A stretch of 64,000 nucleotides of DNA from Brachynemurus nebulosus (GCA_035578155.1 JAPWDM010000001.1:86545150-86609149), one strand, 5' to 3'. Shown: positions 47,160 to 59,742, counted from the stretch's first letter. Notes: a model not told the origin generated them from the letters alone. Program-made: numbers and translations.

Positions 47160-48230
47160 GACTACGCTCTTTTAGGGGGGGGAGGTTCTGTCGAAATGTA
47201 AAAAAATTATTTTTCTAAACGGTTTTGATGAATAATGGAATTGCGTGAGCGTTCAGCCTTAACATTAGTGTCTCGATTACTAGAAGGGCGTCGAATAATC
47301 GCGACACCGTGGAGGGCGATGAATTTATCCAGATTGATCGCGGTTAATAAAAAGAATAACCAAAAAAGGGGGAAATTAATGCCGGAAAAACATAGTATTT
47401 AAAAAGGAAGCTTGTCACCTTAGGACGACCGTTTGGAATTGACTGACAATGGCGTTGTTGCCCCCAACCGGGCGTTGTTGGGGGGGGGGGTAAACGAGTA
47501 GATTTTATGTACAATTTCGATGACTACGTGCCATCATCGGATTTTAAGAGAAGTTAATTGATTCACCGAGCCCTTATTCACTGGTGGTTTGAATTTGTCC
47601 TTTCTCTCTGCGGACTGTAAAACAACCAATGGGGCAACGCCCGGTTCCTCAATTAGAATATTCGTTGGGGCGGTGGTTCGAATACACGCGGGTGGAGTTC
47701 CGTTACAGTTCAGCTGGGTTCACCCGCGTGGGTCCGCAAGATACGATCAATATTATTTAGTCGTTTAATTTTTATTTCCCTTTTTTGGGCAAAGGAAAAC
47801 GGTCGTTCGAAAGTAAAAAAAAATAAAAAGGGTAACAAGCACATACCTGGTTCTAGTTAGGTGATTGGTGTAATCATGATCGCGAGAACCGAATTAAATT
47901 AGTAAAGAGATTGAGCAATAACGCGTCGTGGGTGAGACCACCCATCGTCGCCCGATGTTTGAACTTAAACACACATGTGAAAGGATTATGAAAATTAACA
48001 AAAATTTACCAATTGAACAGTTGCACTGCGTTTGAAAGTTGGAAACCGAATGAATGTGAATTAACACAAGAAAGCAACAACCGGCGAACCAAAATGGCTG
48101 CCGAATGATCTAGACCGATCTAGAGAATCGGTATTATTCCACTCGATAGCATTAGTGGAATTATTTTCAATCATTCTCCCTTTGAAACAGGGTTGGACAC
48201 GACTATACGAATAACATATTTAAAAAAGTT
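47160..48230. other. GC-richer island of unknown origin
   Basis: Clearly higher in G+C than its surroundings (CGCGACACCGTGGAGGGCG, CACCCGCGTGGGTCCGC, CGCGTCGTGGGTGAGACC). No open frame over 60 codons and no obvious TIR or LTR pair. It may be a solo LTR or a transposon untranslated region; it lies inside element-4. Confidence 0.45.
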
Positions 48231-48337
48231 GTAATTCAAGATTATTTGCGTAATTATTTTAATAAAATTGCTTACACTCAATGTGTAATTATGAAATTAA
48301 TTGTGATGGAAACGGTCGTTTCGCCACAGTGTAAAGA

Positions 48338-48470
48338 AATAGTATATTGTGCAATAAGTGCGAGAAATTGCCCACGAAAGCGAAGTTGTCCATTGCGCAC
48401 GAACGTAGTGATTGCGCTCATTCGCTTGAGTGGGCAATCGACAATCCCGCACGAGTTGCACATACTATTT
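48338..48470. mobile_element. 133 bp palindromic MITE
   Basis: AAATAGTATATTGTGCAATA at the left mirrors TTGCACATACTATTT at the right; the inner arms TTGCCCACGAAAGCGAA and TTCGCTTGAGTGGGCAA also pair. Overlapping open frames on both strands are products of this palindrome. Confidence 0.7.
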
Positions 48471-49098
48471 TTTATTATGAATTTCACATACTTTTTTCTA
48501 TTGTTATTACTATTTTTGACATTTTTATTATTTTTTAAAATAATATTTTTAAGTGTTCGTCTTTTTTTTCTGAATTAAATATCGTTTATTTTGCTGGTGG
48601 TTTCTATAGAAATAATTATGAAATATTTATTAAATGAAAAATCAAGAGGTGGCTTTGCGTGTTATGATTAAACTTTGTGTGTTTTATTGTCAATTTGCGT
48701 GTCGTTCAGAGAACAAATATCCGACAGTTCAGTTGTGTGTTTTTATAGGCTAAAAGAAAGAAAATTATGCTATGAGTTAGACAGAGATAGAATTTATAAG
48801 AATATGTAATAATATGTAATACTTACCTTAAAAATACACGGTCAATCGTCGACATTTTGTATTGTTTATGTACTGAATCAACAATTTAATTTAGTCAAAT
48901 TAATGCACCAACCAAAAATTTACAATTTGAACGTTTATTTTTATATATCTAAACATAATTTATTAGATGAATAAATTCTTATTTTTGCATTGAGTTTTTT
49001 ATTTAACAACAACATTTCAATTATTTGTACAAATGTCACATGAGTTATTTTTTTTTTTTTATTAAAAGTCACTTTTCGACATTTTTTAAACCGACATC

Positions 49099-50772
49099 TA
49101 TGGCGCGCCGTTAGTGTTTTTAATCGCAAAACTATTAAATATATAATTAAAAATCAAATTACCTCTAAAAAATTATAAGAAAATTTAGAATAAGATTTTT
49201 TATTATTATAAATATAAAATGAATTAATTAAAATTGTGACTGAATATAAAATTAATTTTTTTATACAGAGAAGATAGGCCTTTTTCCCCATTTATTATGA
49301 TAGTAAATATAATTTTTAATATTTTCAATTATATATGCATATAAAATTAATTTTGTATAGTTGGAAGTAATTTTAATTGTCGTAATTTTTATTCAGCTTA
49401 ATAAAAATGAATGTTGAATTATTTCTATTTTATGTTGTTGGCTGTTATTCTTGTGAATTATTATTTTATTAAATATAATGTGAATGATTTTCTATTATAA
49501 TACAATTAACTTGAAAGTCATACATTACTGTATCATGAAAATTAATACAATTAAAATTATTGTCACCACGCAAATATAATGTTTATTATTATTTAAAATG
49601 CAATTATTTTAGATATAAGTTTAATATCATAATAATTATTTAAATAAATATTATTCAAATATAAAATAAAACATAAATTCTTGTAACATTCGTAGTTACA
49701 AGAAAATAGTATAATTGAATTATATTTAAAAAAAAAATTAGTCAGTCCCCCAAAAATAACATCCTTGTATAATTTAAATTCAATGAATTCTCATTATGTA
49801 CATAATTTTATTTCCAGCTATTTTTATTATATTATAATAAGTTTGACTTAGTTCGTTTGAATTAAAATTATATTAAACATAATTTTAATTTACAAACAAA
49901 TTAAAATTATCATTAAATATAATTTTAATTCCGGAATTGAAATTATAATAAATATAATTTTAATTCTGAATTAAAATTATTCTTTGAATTAAAATTATCT
50001 ATAAAGGACCCTCCACATTCTTGCGAGGTTGGCCGAGTACGAGAATGTAGAGGGTCATCTCGTTGTATCTCGCGGTTGGTGTTATAATGCTATTCATATG
50101 CCTCAGCCAACTTCAGCGAGGAACTCGGCGAGAATGTGGAGGGTCCTTTAGAGATAATTTTAATTCAGAATTAAAATTATCTATTTAATAATTTTAATTA
50201 AGAATTATTATTATTTTTATTGATAATATTTATGAAGAAAATATAATTTTGTTTAATGTAATTTTAGTTCAGAAATAATATAATAATAAAAATTGTTTTA
50301 TTAAAATTATTAACATAATAGAAAATGGATTATTTAAATTTATTTAGAAAAAAAATGAATAAAAATTTGTTACAATAATAAAAAATAATGTATTTTATAT
50401 TGTAAAATAATATTTTGCTACAGATTTTTACTGTTATAGCTAAAAAATATAACTATTTAATTTTTTCTTTCTTAAATAAAATTGAATTCATATAATGTTT
50501 ATATATAAACAACTCAAATAAAATTTTTTAAAATAAAATGTTTTTTTTTTAAAATTTTATTTTACTATTGCTATTATAAAATAAATTGCAATAAAAGTAT
50601 CCCAGATAATTTTTTTAGTATATCATTTTAATTAGATCAATTATTATTATATTTAAGATAATTTTATATAATTTTCATTATAAAAATTTCTATGATATTG
50701 ATTTTTTATTATATATAATTTTTCTGATGTTTAATACAATTCGCGTATTAAAAACACTAACGGCGCGCCATA
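49099..50772. mobile_element. 1.67 kb TIR element with GGCGCGCC ends and GACATC TSD
   Basis: Ends TATGGCGCGCCGTTAGTG + TTTTTAAT, mirrored at 50745-50772. Flanked by GACATC (49093-49098 and 50773-50778). The interior is extremely AT-rich with many AATTAAAATTAT / ATAATTTTAATT palindromes and no coding capacity. The 6 bp duplication does not by itself identify the superfamily. Confidence 0.85.
50002..50150. mobile_element. 149 bp nested palindromic MITE
   Basis: TAAAGGACCCTCCACATTCT at the left, mirrored at 50131-50150. The interior is GC-richer (CGAGGTTGGCCGAGTACGAG against CAGCGAGGAACTCGGCGAG). It sits at the centre of further flanking inverted AAAATTATCT/AGATAATTTT repeats. Confidence 0.8.
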
Positions 50773-50778
50773 GACATC

Positions 50779-52642
50779 TGTGTCAGTTCCCTGTTGTTGA
50801 TCGTTGTCCATTTAGAAAACAACACAGCATTGGCTAACAGTGCAATTGTTTTTTCATAAAAAACCATTTTTTTTTAAATTTTATACAGTTTTAAAAGCAA
50901 TTAAAACGTTATTATTGCAATAAAATTTTTAAAAAACGTAGTTTTTTGTTGCAACCAATGTTGTTGAATGGAAAACGGTTAATACTTGTCATATAGTACT
51001 ATTTCTTATCTATTATGTTGGCATAAGCTAAATAATATTAAGTTGTTTACGCGTGTCCAGTGGAAGCAAGATAGCATATATATATACAACGGATTTATAT
51101 AAAAAGAAATAAAAGATACATATCTATACATATCTACACATGATAAGAAGCGTCGAAATTTTTTTTCACTGAGGTGTCCATTAATATTAGTTGATTTTTC
51201 AGTATTTTTAGATTGAATATTAACATTGGCCGTTAATATAACAATCTGAACTATAAAATATCGATTTGAGATAATAAATTCCATTAATAGTTTTTTTTTC
51301 GGCTATTATTTTTACATAAATCGCCCCCCCCCCCCCATACCCCTATACCCAATTCACCTGCAACCAATTTACCGGCATCCATACTTACAAACACACAGGC
51401 ATGCATATCATCGTCACACGCTTAGTCAAAATTTTTTTAAATAAATAAACAACTACATACATAATATGTACATACTTAGTTGGTACACACATACAATCAT
51501 ACATACCATCCGATCCATAACAACAACTTATTAAAAGAGTTGTCCAAGTGCGTTTTATACACACATTAAGCAAGGTTACTGACTTATTTGCATTTTTATA
51601 GTTTCCGAATAAAATACGTGGCATTATATTATTTTGTACGGTTTACTATGAAAATAAATAAATATATTCGACAATCACACTGTTATTTGTGTTTGTGTCA
51701 TTTAAGGGTCAATTAAGTGGAAATTTGATTCCTTACAAATTACATAGACTTTGAAATACAATATTTCTGAAACGAGATATAAAGAATAAAAGTTGTTAAA
51801 AGAACTTTAACTTTATTTTAAAAGATTTTTCTAATGATAAACTGCAAACAGTATACGTAGAATTATTTTTCAACATTTCTCTTAATAATTTTGATTTGAA
51901 TTTTTGGAAATGTTATCAAATATCAGAATATACTTTGACGTAAAATTTCACTTAATGAGAACCATTTTTTTCTTCCTTTAAATTATGTATTTAAAAGTGT
52001 TTATGTTGAGTTTCAAATACGGAAGATACCGTAAAAATTTAAAAAAAATAATGTTTTACTGACGGTTAATTGAGATATCTATCTCTAGCATGTATTATAT
52101 TTGCAAAATTTCGTGTTCCAAAGGCGTAGAATTTCTGAAAATGTTACAACCCACACATTAAAAAATTACAAGAGCTTCTAGAATTCTTCGGATCCCTAAA
52201 CAAAAAAGATTGAAATATGTAATACATGTGTGTGAGTGTTAGTGTGTGTATTTTTTTTCAAGCATTTTTACAATACATAGTCAATAAAATAACTAAATAA
52301 GTATCAATAGTATCATATACATATTGATATTATATTTTATATTGTATTTGTACATATGTACACAAAACTTATAGCCCGAGAGCCCACCGTATGCAAAACC
52401 TATGTATAAGATAGATGAACGATTTTTTGTAAGTAGTACATAGAACACTAGAAGCCAACTAATATCAAAAAAGTGTAATTGGCTTGGAGTCATTTGGAGA
52501 CGTGTCACAGCTAAAGGCATTAGTCAGTCCGTGTCCGTCGTCGAACGCACAGTGCATTGTATGTACATTGTTACCATTGTTAGTTGAACACGTTGAACAG
52601 CTCTCTCTGGTAATACGTGTGTTGCAGTAGTGTGCGTAAATA
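50779..52642. other. AT-rich non-coding stretch
   Basis: Simple-sequence patches: poly(C) at 51324-51336 and ACATACAT-type repeats at 51380-51520. No gene recognised. Confidence 0.5.
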
Positions 52643-53268
52643 CTCAATAATCAAGGAGATCAAGTAGAGAAGGAGAAAATGTAGAGGGGCGGAACCAAAC
52701 TGACTTGCTTTTTTTAAAAATTTTTTAGGCGCTTTTGAATAATGGATTCATAGTTTAGGGGTGCGTATGAACATTAGTATAATCAAATTTATGGTACCAA
52801 TTATTCGATCACTTATGATTAGGGGACAATTTGAAAATAGATACTTCTACTTTAAATTACCCGAAAACGGTATTATTTTTCGAAATGTAACAAGTATACC
52901 TTTTTTGCGTGGAATAGTCTGAGGAATCATATTTTTAAGAATTTCGTTTAAATAATTGCCAATTAGAAAAGAAAAGACGTGGTAACTCACACCTTTCGCC
53001 CAAAACTACCCCTTGATCATAAGTGGTGGAGTAAGTGTTAACATAAACTTAATCCTCCAAAGGCAAAATGCGTAACCCTAAAATATCAATTCGTTATTCA
53101 AAACGTTTGGAAAATATTTAGGAAAAAATGGTTTTCGTTTCACCCCTTTACAGGGTTATATCTTCCTTATTTCTGAGTTTTGGAAAAAAGTGTACATGAA
53201 AAGGTACCATTATTTTTGAACGTACTATCAGCTCTAGCAATTACGGTACATAATTCTGGACCACCTTG
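52643..53268. mobile_element. Second copy of the 21466 MITE family, left-truncated
   Basis: Colinear with 21555-22180 (shared: AATGTAGAGGGG, GATCACTTATGATTAGGGGA, GTTTCACCCCTTTACAG) and ends CTTG|TA like it. The left TIR and the first ~90 bp are missing; homology begins at CTCAATAATCAAGG. Confidence 0.85.
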
Positions 53269-53659
53269 TATATAAAACAATTTTTGTTGAATACAGTATT
53301 TTGATCCTTTATTTACGCCTGATACATAAACCATTATATTTTTCCTACTTTGACGTCTAGATGTCACTCTATGTGGCATATTTCTCATATTACATGTCTG
53401 TTTGTATATCGAGTCCCAACTTCTAGTGTCATTAATAATTCTTTGTTTGGATATAGATGTCGATAAATGTAAAAGAAAAACATTAATAAATAAAAATTTT
53501 TGGATTGTATTTTTTTAAAAACATATTCATTGGATTAAAAAAATTTCTTTCATGCTTTTTAAGAAAAAAAAGGGTGTTTAATTTATTTGTCAATTTTTAT
53601 AAGCCAGTCTAATTGCACACCTAAAAATAGTGTTGCGGTATAGGGGCTTTTACGTTAAA

Positions 53660-54078
53660 TATTATTATCAATTTTTGTAAAAAATCGTTTTTCATTTAAA
53701 TTTGTTTTTGAAACACTTTCATTTTCATTAGCCATTTTAAAACTAATTTATTGAATAATTGTAAAGTGTCATCAGTTTATTGCAAAAATCTTTTTTTCTT
53801 AAATAAAGTTCTTGAAAATATACAATCATACAAGTTTAATCCTATATAAACCTGTTTCAGATAAAAAGATATTTTTACGCTAATATTCAGACTAGCAACG
53901 CCATCTATTAATGGTTAGTATGACTATCAAAGGATATTCAGCACCATCTATTGACAATCTTCCAAATTTACACATAAAGATCGCCAGTGTTCAGACCGGC
54001 AACGCTATCTAGTAGTAAAAAGTATAGTTTTTGGCTTTGGTGAAGTTCACTTAGGTTTCGTTAGGTTAGACTAAGTAG
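53660..54078. repeat. Right TIR of element-4, truncated
   Basis: Inverted copy of 45069-45545; homology ends abruptly after TTAGGTTAGACTAAGT. Confidence 0.75.
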
Positions 54079-55379
54079 AGATGGAGTCCTGGAAGAATTT
54101 CTTGCGTTATTGAAGGACGTGATATTTACTGTGGGAATGTACGTGGTAAGTAACATAAATAAATTAAGAAACTTAAACTGCTCTAAAATGTAGGAAATTA
54201 AGGATTTAAGGACAAGGTCAATGATGAAAATCTTAATTTTACGTTTATCTGTAAATATTTTGTTACATCCAGATTCAGAATCCTTATTTACGTAGTTTCT
54301 AGAACAATCTATCTATCTTTGTTTATATACGTTATTTACATACATTTTTTCCCACGGTATATATCACGTGTTTTAATAACGCGAGAAATTGTTTCAATCC
54401 GAAAATACTTTGCTATGCAATTCTTCCACCTTATCCTGACCATTTTAGGGCTCTTTGGTGGATTTTTGTTAATTTATTCATTCAAAAATGACAATTTAGA
54501 ACAAGATGTAGTATTTTTTTATCCATATTTCAAGAGTTATTTTCCAATTTATTATCCTGTTTGTTGTCCTTTATGACATATTAAGTGTTAAATAGTCGCT
54601 TACTTACAATTTAAGTACTTTCTGTAGAATTCATTTTGGTAGGATAGATAAATAATCGAGTTCTTGAACTCTATAAAGTAATTCATTTTTGAAACATATA
54701 AATGAAGTAATTCATTTTTGAAAGATATTTGTCAAATTTAAAGGTGTACGAATACGAATGTGGCGTTGGACATGTTGATACAAATTGCATGCATAACATT
54801 TTTCTTAGAGAATTTTAAAAAAAAAAATTATTAATGAATTTTTTTAACTTATATAGGAAGTAGATCATCCAAATAATAATATTATAAACAAGGGACCAAA
54901 CTAGTATGTCTATCAAACCAGTGAGTGACGTAGCACAGCACACATTCAACCGAAACACATGATGTATGGATACGAATATGCGAATATATTAATACGACGT
55001 ACGTCATCACACGTTGCACTCTATGTGAGGCGGGTGGGGTATTGAGTGGTATACGCATGCATACGTATATATGCTATATATGTATTACATTATTGCAAGT
55101 GATTCATCAACAGTACTAACAATATGATGTGTGTCTTGGGAGAGCAGTTCAACGACTAATGGACTTAAACGATGTCGGACACACTCTGGTCACACTACTA
55201 GCTACAATTTTTTACATTCACGCTGAGGACTTGATTATAAACAAAAAAGTTCAAATTTGTGGGAAATTATGGGAATCCATTTGGTTTAAATTTTGTCATA
55301 TGAGTAAATATGCTGCTGTACGAATACGATTGTGGCTGACTGTACAGGCCACGACCATTGACTTATGAAATTTTTGTCA
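54079..55379. other. Unassigned sequence between element-4 and the gene B relic
   Basis: Open frames at 54319-54576 and 55129-55368 show no recognisable family. ATTCATTTTTGAAA is tandemly duplicated at 54681-54722. No TIR found. Confidence 0.4.
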
Positions 55380-56250
55380 TTAGTTCCTCGTTTCAAGGAT
55401 TCGATAGACGATATAGCCTGTAGAAGTGGGTGCATCGGTGAATATCCATTGATAACCACTTCATAATGATCGTCATCATTTTCATCACCACCATCATCAT
55501 CATCTTCGTCATCATCATCATTTAATACGTATTTTCTTAACATTAAGTCAATATCAATACTCTCATATTTCTCTAATTCACGAAAATTGATACTATCCGC
55601 AAGCCAATGCTAGTTTTCTTTAATTTATTCAGTTTCTTAGTTAATTCCTCTCAATGTTTATCATTTTTGGAATAATATGGAAAGCCAACAGTTTTCATGC
55701 GGCTTCTTTCAAGTGAATTGCCCATAATTTCAAACATTTAATACGTATATTGAAAAATTTTGGTCATACAAGTACTCTTCTTTTTCTTCTCAATCATCAT
55801 TATATTCTGAATAACCACTATGAAGGCTAGCGTTTTCAATCGCTGTTGAGTTATCATGTTTGAGGTGTTTAACTTCCACATCTTCATTTATTGAATTGGC
55901 TATTGGAGATGTTAAATTGCTATTCTTTCTGCCTGATTAAAGGAATTTTTATTTTTTTGTTCTTCTACCTCATCATCCTTTGCATAATTATGTATTCTGA
56001 AGCTCTTTGATCATTAGTTTGGAGTAAAACTTTTCTCTCTGTAATCATCAGACGTTAGTAAATCTTTTTGTTTGTTAGACCAATTATGCTACCATGCTTT
56101 CGTCAAAAGAATTCAAACTTCTTTTAGATCGACTAACACCATCTTCATGTTTAATCTAAAAACATCGGTAACATATCTTCTTCTCTGCCATTTCTTTCAA
56201 AACCGTAGTCATTTTTACTATTTTCATAATAAGATTTTGACGATCCCTAT
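55380..56250 (-). pseudogene. Divergent gene B relic
   Basis: The minus strand is colinear with gene B at 60800-61690: an Asp-rich run (55455-55535), TTATGAAGG-type homology near 55825, GAAGCTCTTTGATCATTAG (55997-56015) and TTTGGAGTAAAAC (56016-56030). It is broken by several stops and frameshifts. It lacks the ~36 bp that contains the in-frame TGA of the right-hand copies. It therefore represents an older insertion of the same gene, now dead. Confidence 0.7.
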
Positions 56251-56926
56251 TGCTCTAAAAATCTCATGTTTTCGGCATCGAATTTTATGTAAGCGTCATT
56301 TTCTATGAGTTAATCCACATTATTACTGTTTACACCACTATTTGATGAAAATTCTGGCATATTTTAAGGTGTATGTATCGTTCTCACGTTACAGAATCTT
56401 TCCGTTTAAAGTTTTACCGTATTTTTCACAACTAATCATTTTGACAGAGCTGAATAATTCGACCTGCGTCGAAAGACGATCAGTTTGTATATCATCAAGG
56501 ACTTATATAGGTCAACACCCACACCACCACCACCGTCGCCGCTGCCACGGTCACTACCCCCGCGTCCCACCATGGACACTAATCCCGCTATGGCCACCGC
56601 CACATCCTCCTAAATCGGAAGGATATCTATTTTATATAATTTAATATCATCTTGTATAAAATTGTTACCTTTTTTGATTTTAACTATTTTTAACATTACA
56701 TTTATTTACAACATTAATACTTATCAAGACAAACATTAAAAAAAATAATGTATTTATTTTTGTAAATATTTTGTTTACCTGAAATATATTTTATTCATAA
56801 ATTTCTTCAAGTGCTCTATTTTCTTCCTCCATTCCACCAGCAACTACGTTTTCCATAAAGTGTGATTTAAATTTCTGAAGTAATTGGTTATCCGCGCCAA
56901 AAATTAATGTTAGGGCAATAAATGTT
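56251..56926. other. Flank of element-3
   Basis: Includes a short C-rich, CCACCACCACC-type low-complexity patch at 56515-56610. No gene recognised. Confidence 0.45.
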
Positions 56927-57370
56927 AGTAGTAGAAATATAAGAGAACGAAGCCCACCTTCCCACCTGCCGACTTTTTGAGTGACCTCGGCAGGTGGTAA
57001 AACTACCGAGGCGGTTCTAGAAGCCTCCGGCGGTGGGTGGAGCAAAACTTAGTCTCCAACCTAACGATATCTAGTGAAATTTTTTCTAACCTAACAGAAC
57101 CCAATGGAACTTGACCTAACCTAACGAAACCTAAGTGAACTTAGCTTAACCTAACAAAATTTTTTCTAACCTAAGAACTGAAAAATTCCCTAACAGATGG
57201 CGCAGCCACCTTCGAGCCCTGTGAATTCGCTACTAGATGGCGCAGCCACCTTCGAGCCTGTGAATTCGCTACTAGATGGCGTTGCTAGTGTGGATTCCTG
57301 TGTGTAAATTTGAAAAATTGTCAATAGATGGCATCGAAAACCTTTTTTTTTGATAGTTAAACTAGCCATT
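56927..57370. repeat. Left TIR of element-3
   Basis: GCCGACTTTTTGAGTGACCT, GGTGGGTGGAGC, TCTAACCTAACG-type units and three TAGATGGCG units; the block GCGCAGCCACCTTCGAGCC is duplicated in tandem at about 57198-57260. Confidence 0.8.
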
Positions 57371-57419
57371 AAAAGATGGCCTTGCTTTCATAATTTTATA
57401 ATATTTTTATCTGAAAACA

Positions 57420-57760
57420 GGCTTAAACTGTCAGCTGACGTCACTAAAGGTAAACTGATATCAAACAGCGAAGATTTCTCTCTAATATGCAAAAGTGAAT
57501 TTTATCATATGATTGTATATTTTTATCTGAAAACAGGTTTAAACTTGTATAAATTGCCAGCTGACGTCACTAAAGGTAAACTGATATCAAATAGCGAAGA
57601 TTTCTGTCTAATATGCGAAAATGAAGCAGCAGGTTTTAACCTGTATGGCTACATAAAGTGTGACAGCTGACGTCACCATACTATTCTTTCTGCTATAAAA
57701 AGGGCGTGACAGAATTTCATCAGTTACAATTTTGTTCGAAACTTTAGTGAAAAAAACATT
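57420..57760 (+). promoter_or_regulatory. Gene A promoter, element-3: three CREs, TATA, initiator
   Basis: Exact TGACGTCA at 57436-57443, 57562-57569 and 57668-57675. The first two lie in ~125 bp tandem units with CACTAAAGGTAAACTGATAT. TATAAAAA at 57694-57701 and the arthropod initiator TCAGTT with its A at 57722, 28 bases from the TATA box. The ATG of gene A is 97 bases further on. A palindromic GGTTTTAACCTG (57632-57643) is shared by all copies. Confidence 0.8.
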
Positions 57761-57818
57761 AAACCTTATTGTTGTGAATTTTCAATTGTTGTGTGTTAAG
57801 AGTTAATTGTTGCCAACA

Positions 57819-58214
57819 ATGGAATCCATTACTGCTGGTGCTTCATCTGAAAACAGAGACTTAATTCAAAAAATGGCTGGAAATTTTGTGGATGAATTGA
57901 ATCATCTTGGCGCTGTTAAACGATGGATTAAACTTTCTGATATGAAAATTGGAAAAGTATATAAAATAATGGGAGCCAGTCAACTACCATCGAAATTCGA
58001 TTCATCGAAAATGAAGACAATATTGGAATTGGAAATTGGATACATTTCGTTACCAGCGAGATTTGACAATTTGAACGAGCAGATGCTGGCATGGTTGCAA
58101 AGCAATCCAAAACTTGGTATTATGAATAATGGACCCATTGGACTAACTCATAAATTGCAATTCAAAACGTTGGATCTTCTTGAAATCGCAATTCAAAACG
58201 TTGGATCTTCTTGA
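57819..58214 (+). CDS. Gene A protein (element-3 copy), 131 aa, intact
   Basis: Starts at ATG 57819 (AACAATGG), 97 bases after a textbook initiator. Sequence order: polar N-terminus, IKLSDMKIGKVYKIMG (about residues 37-52), a LELEIGYISLPARF strand pair, a WLQSNPKLGIMNNGPIG linker and HKLQFKTLDLLEI near the end. The last ten residues come from an exact duplication of a ~30 bp segment (GCAATTCAAAACGTTGGATC) that also shifts the end relative to element-1. It is closely similar to the element-1 product; both remain open while element-2 is dead. Possible role: a small DNA-binding or replication accessory protein of the element (inference from fold impression only). Confidence 0.75.
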   Translation: MESITAGASSENRDLIQKMAGNFVDELNHLGAVKRWIKLSDMKIGKVYKIMGASQLPSKFDSSKMKTILELEIGYISLPARFDNLNEQMLAWLQSNPKLGIMNNGPIGLTHKLQFKTLDLLEIAIQNVGSS

Positions 58215-58224
58215 AATTTGTAAA

Positions 58225-58640
58225 TTTTCAATTGTTGTGTTAACAATTAATCATTGTCAACAATGGAATCCATGTATTGTGGAAATTGTTCGTATTCATC
58301 ACATAGCATTTCAGAGTTGTCGATAATTTGTTTAATAATTTCCTCTCGACGCTTCGCTTTACTTAGTTCTCTTAATTCTGCATTGAAGAAAACTGCATTG
58401 AAGAACATTGAAGAAAATTGATGTAATGATCTGTAAATTCCATACAACAGAAATATTCCGATATCTCAATATTCCCAATATTTCGTCTATAATTGCGCTT
58501 GAAAAGTCTACAAACCACCTCTATAAATTCAATGGTGTTTGTTGGATAATTTTTCACTATTTTAATACACAAGTCGGTCAATTGGTGATCTTTGATTCCT
58601 CACAGAGCACTTTCTTGCATATGCACAAATTTTTAATATA
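58225..58640 (-). pseudogene. Gene C relic, minus strand, frameshifted
   Basis: From 58581 on the minus strand a frame reads LTDLCIKIVKNYPTNTIEFI and RLFKRNYRRNIGNIEISEYF; a second frame continues after a slippage at a repeated TTCTTCAATG run (AELRELSKAKRREEIIKQII) and ends MDSIVDND. Together they look like one all-helical protein of about 105 residues, unassigned. Its 3' end overlaps a partial copy of gene A's leader and start (58228-58274), so it was joined here by a rearrangement. Absent from element-2. Confidence 0.5.
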
Positions 58641-59742
58641 ATTATAAATTTTACAAGTTAAAAAAGTGATCATTGTGTACCTATTTTTGTTTAAAACTAT
58701 ACTTAATAAAATAAATTTAAAGAAAAAAAAACCGATCTTTTGATTTACACCGATCCCCTAAAAAGAAATCAAACTAATTTTTGATATTATACCTTAAACT
58801 TGATGTATATATAAAAATTCCATTTACAATTATGGTACACCATATATACTCGTAAATTTTACAAAAATGTATCACCCTGTACATTTTTTTTAAATCTGTG
58901 TGCATATTCTTTGATGTTATTTAATCAGCTAAATCTTTAATCAACTAAATCAGCTAAAATTGTTACATACTTACGTTATAAATATCTAAGTGTGTATTTT
59001 TCTTTTAAATATATAACTTATAAATACTCATGATTACTTTACTATAACTGTAATCACGCGATATCATGTTATAAAATACATAAGAATTTACTCATTTAAT
59101 GTAAAAATATTTGGTCATCAACAATTAAATAAAAACGAATTTTTTTAAAATATATATAGTAATATAATATTTCGCATATATACAGTACTCTGTTAAAAGT
59201 ACGGGTTTCTACACCGTTAAAAAACATATATTTTACAATATCAATATATTGCAAAAAATCATATTTCTTAATATTTTTAAAACTGAATATGTAATATCAA
59301 GAATTTAAAACAGTTTTGAAACATTAATTTCTCCTCATAATATTTTTTTAGTCTTAAATTAATAGCACAATGTTCCATATATTTTAAGAAAATTTTTCTT
59401 TTAATATTTTATAACTTATCTAAAAAATTTATAGCTATTTTTATCAAAAAATTTATTACTTGCTATTGTTAAAAAATTAGTTAAATATATCTATAGGTAT
59501 TAAGTGACCTCTAGTTTTTGTAATAGACGGTGGTAATAGCAATTCATCTTAAATACGAAATTATTTTATCAATGCTAAATAAGCGTTTTTTTTCTCATAT
59601 TATCATACTCCAATATATTGTATATTATTATAATTTATAAAAATGTGTTTTATTTATTAAAAAAATTTAGCAAAATTTTAAATAATATCGCGTCAAAATA
59701 ATATTCAGAAGTCAATAAAAGACAATAGCAGTAAATTTATTA
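58641..59742. other. Element interior, non-coding
   Basis: Homologous to 8400-9215 of element-2. No reading frame conserved. Confidence 0.65.

Larger units (their letters stand above)
44953..54078. mobile_element. Element-4: 9.1 kb member of the TIR family, right end truncated
   Basis: Left end AGTAGCGAAATT at 44953, then a GAGTGACC block, TCTAACCTAACG and TAGATGGCG repeats. The same sequence is inverted at 53660-54078, where homology stops in GTTAGACTAAGT, so the outermost ~120 bp of the right TIR are lost. The TIRs run in to about 45545 and 53660 (over 450 bp), including AAAATGGCTAATAAAAATGA at 45438 and its mirror. No gene A. The interior holds other elements. Confidence 0.75.

Noticed and set aside
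55286..55543. Asp-rich 85-residue minus-strand frame as a separate gene
   Set aside because: Colinear with the acidic tail of gene B and disrupted; treated as part of the gene B relic.
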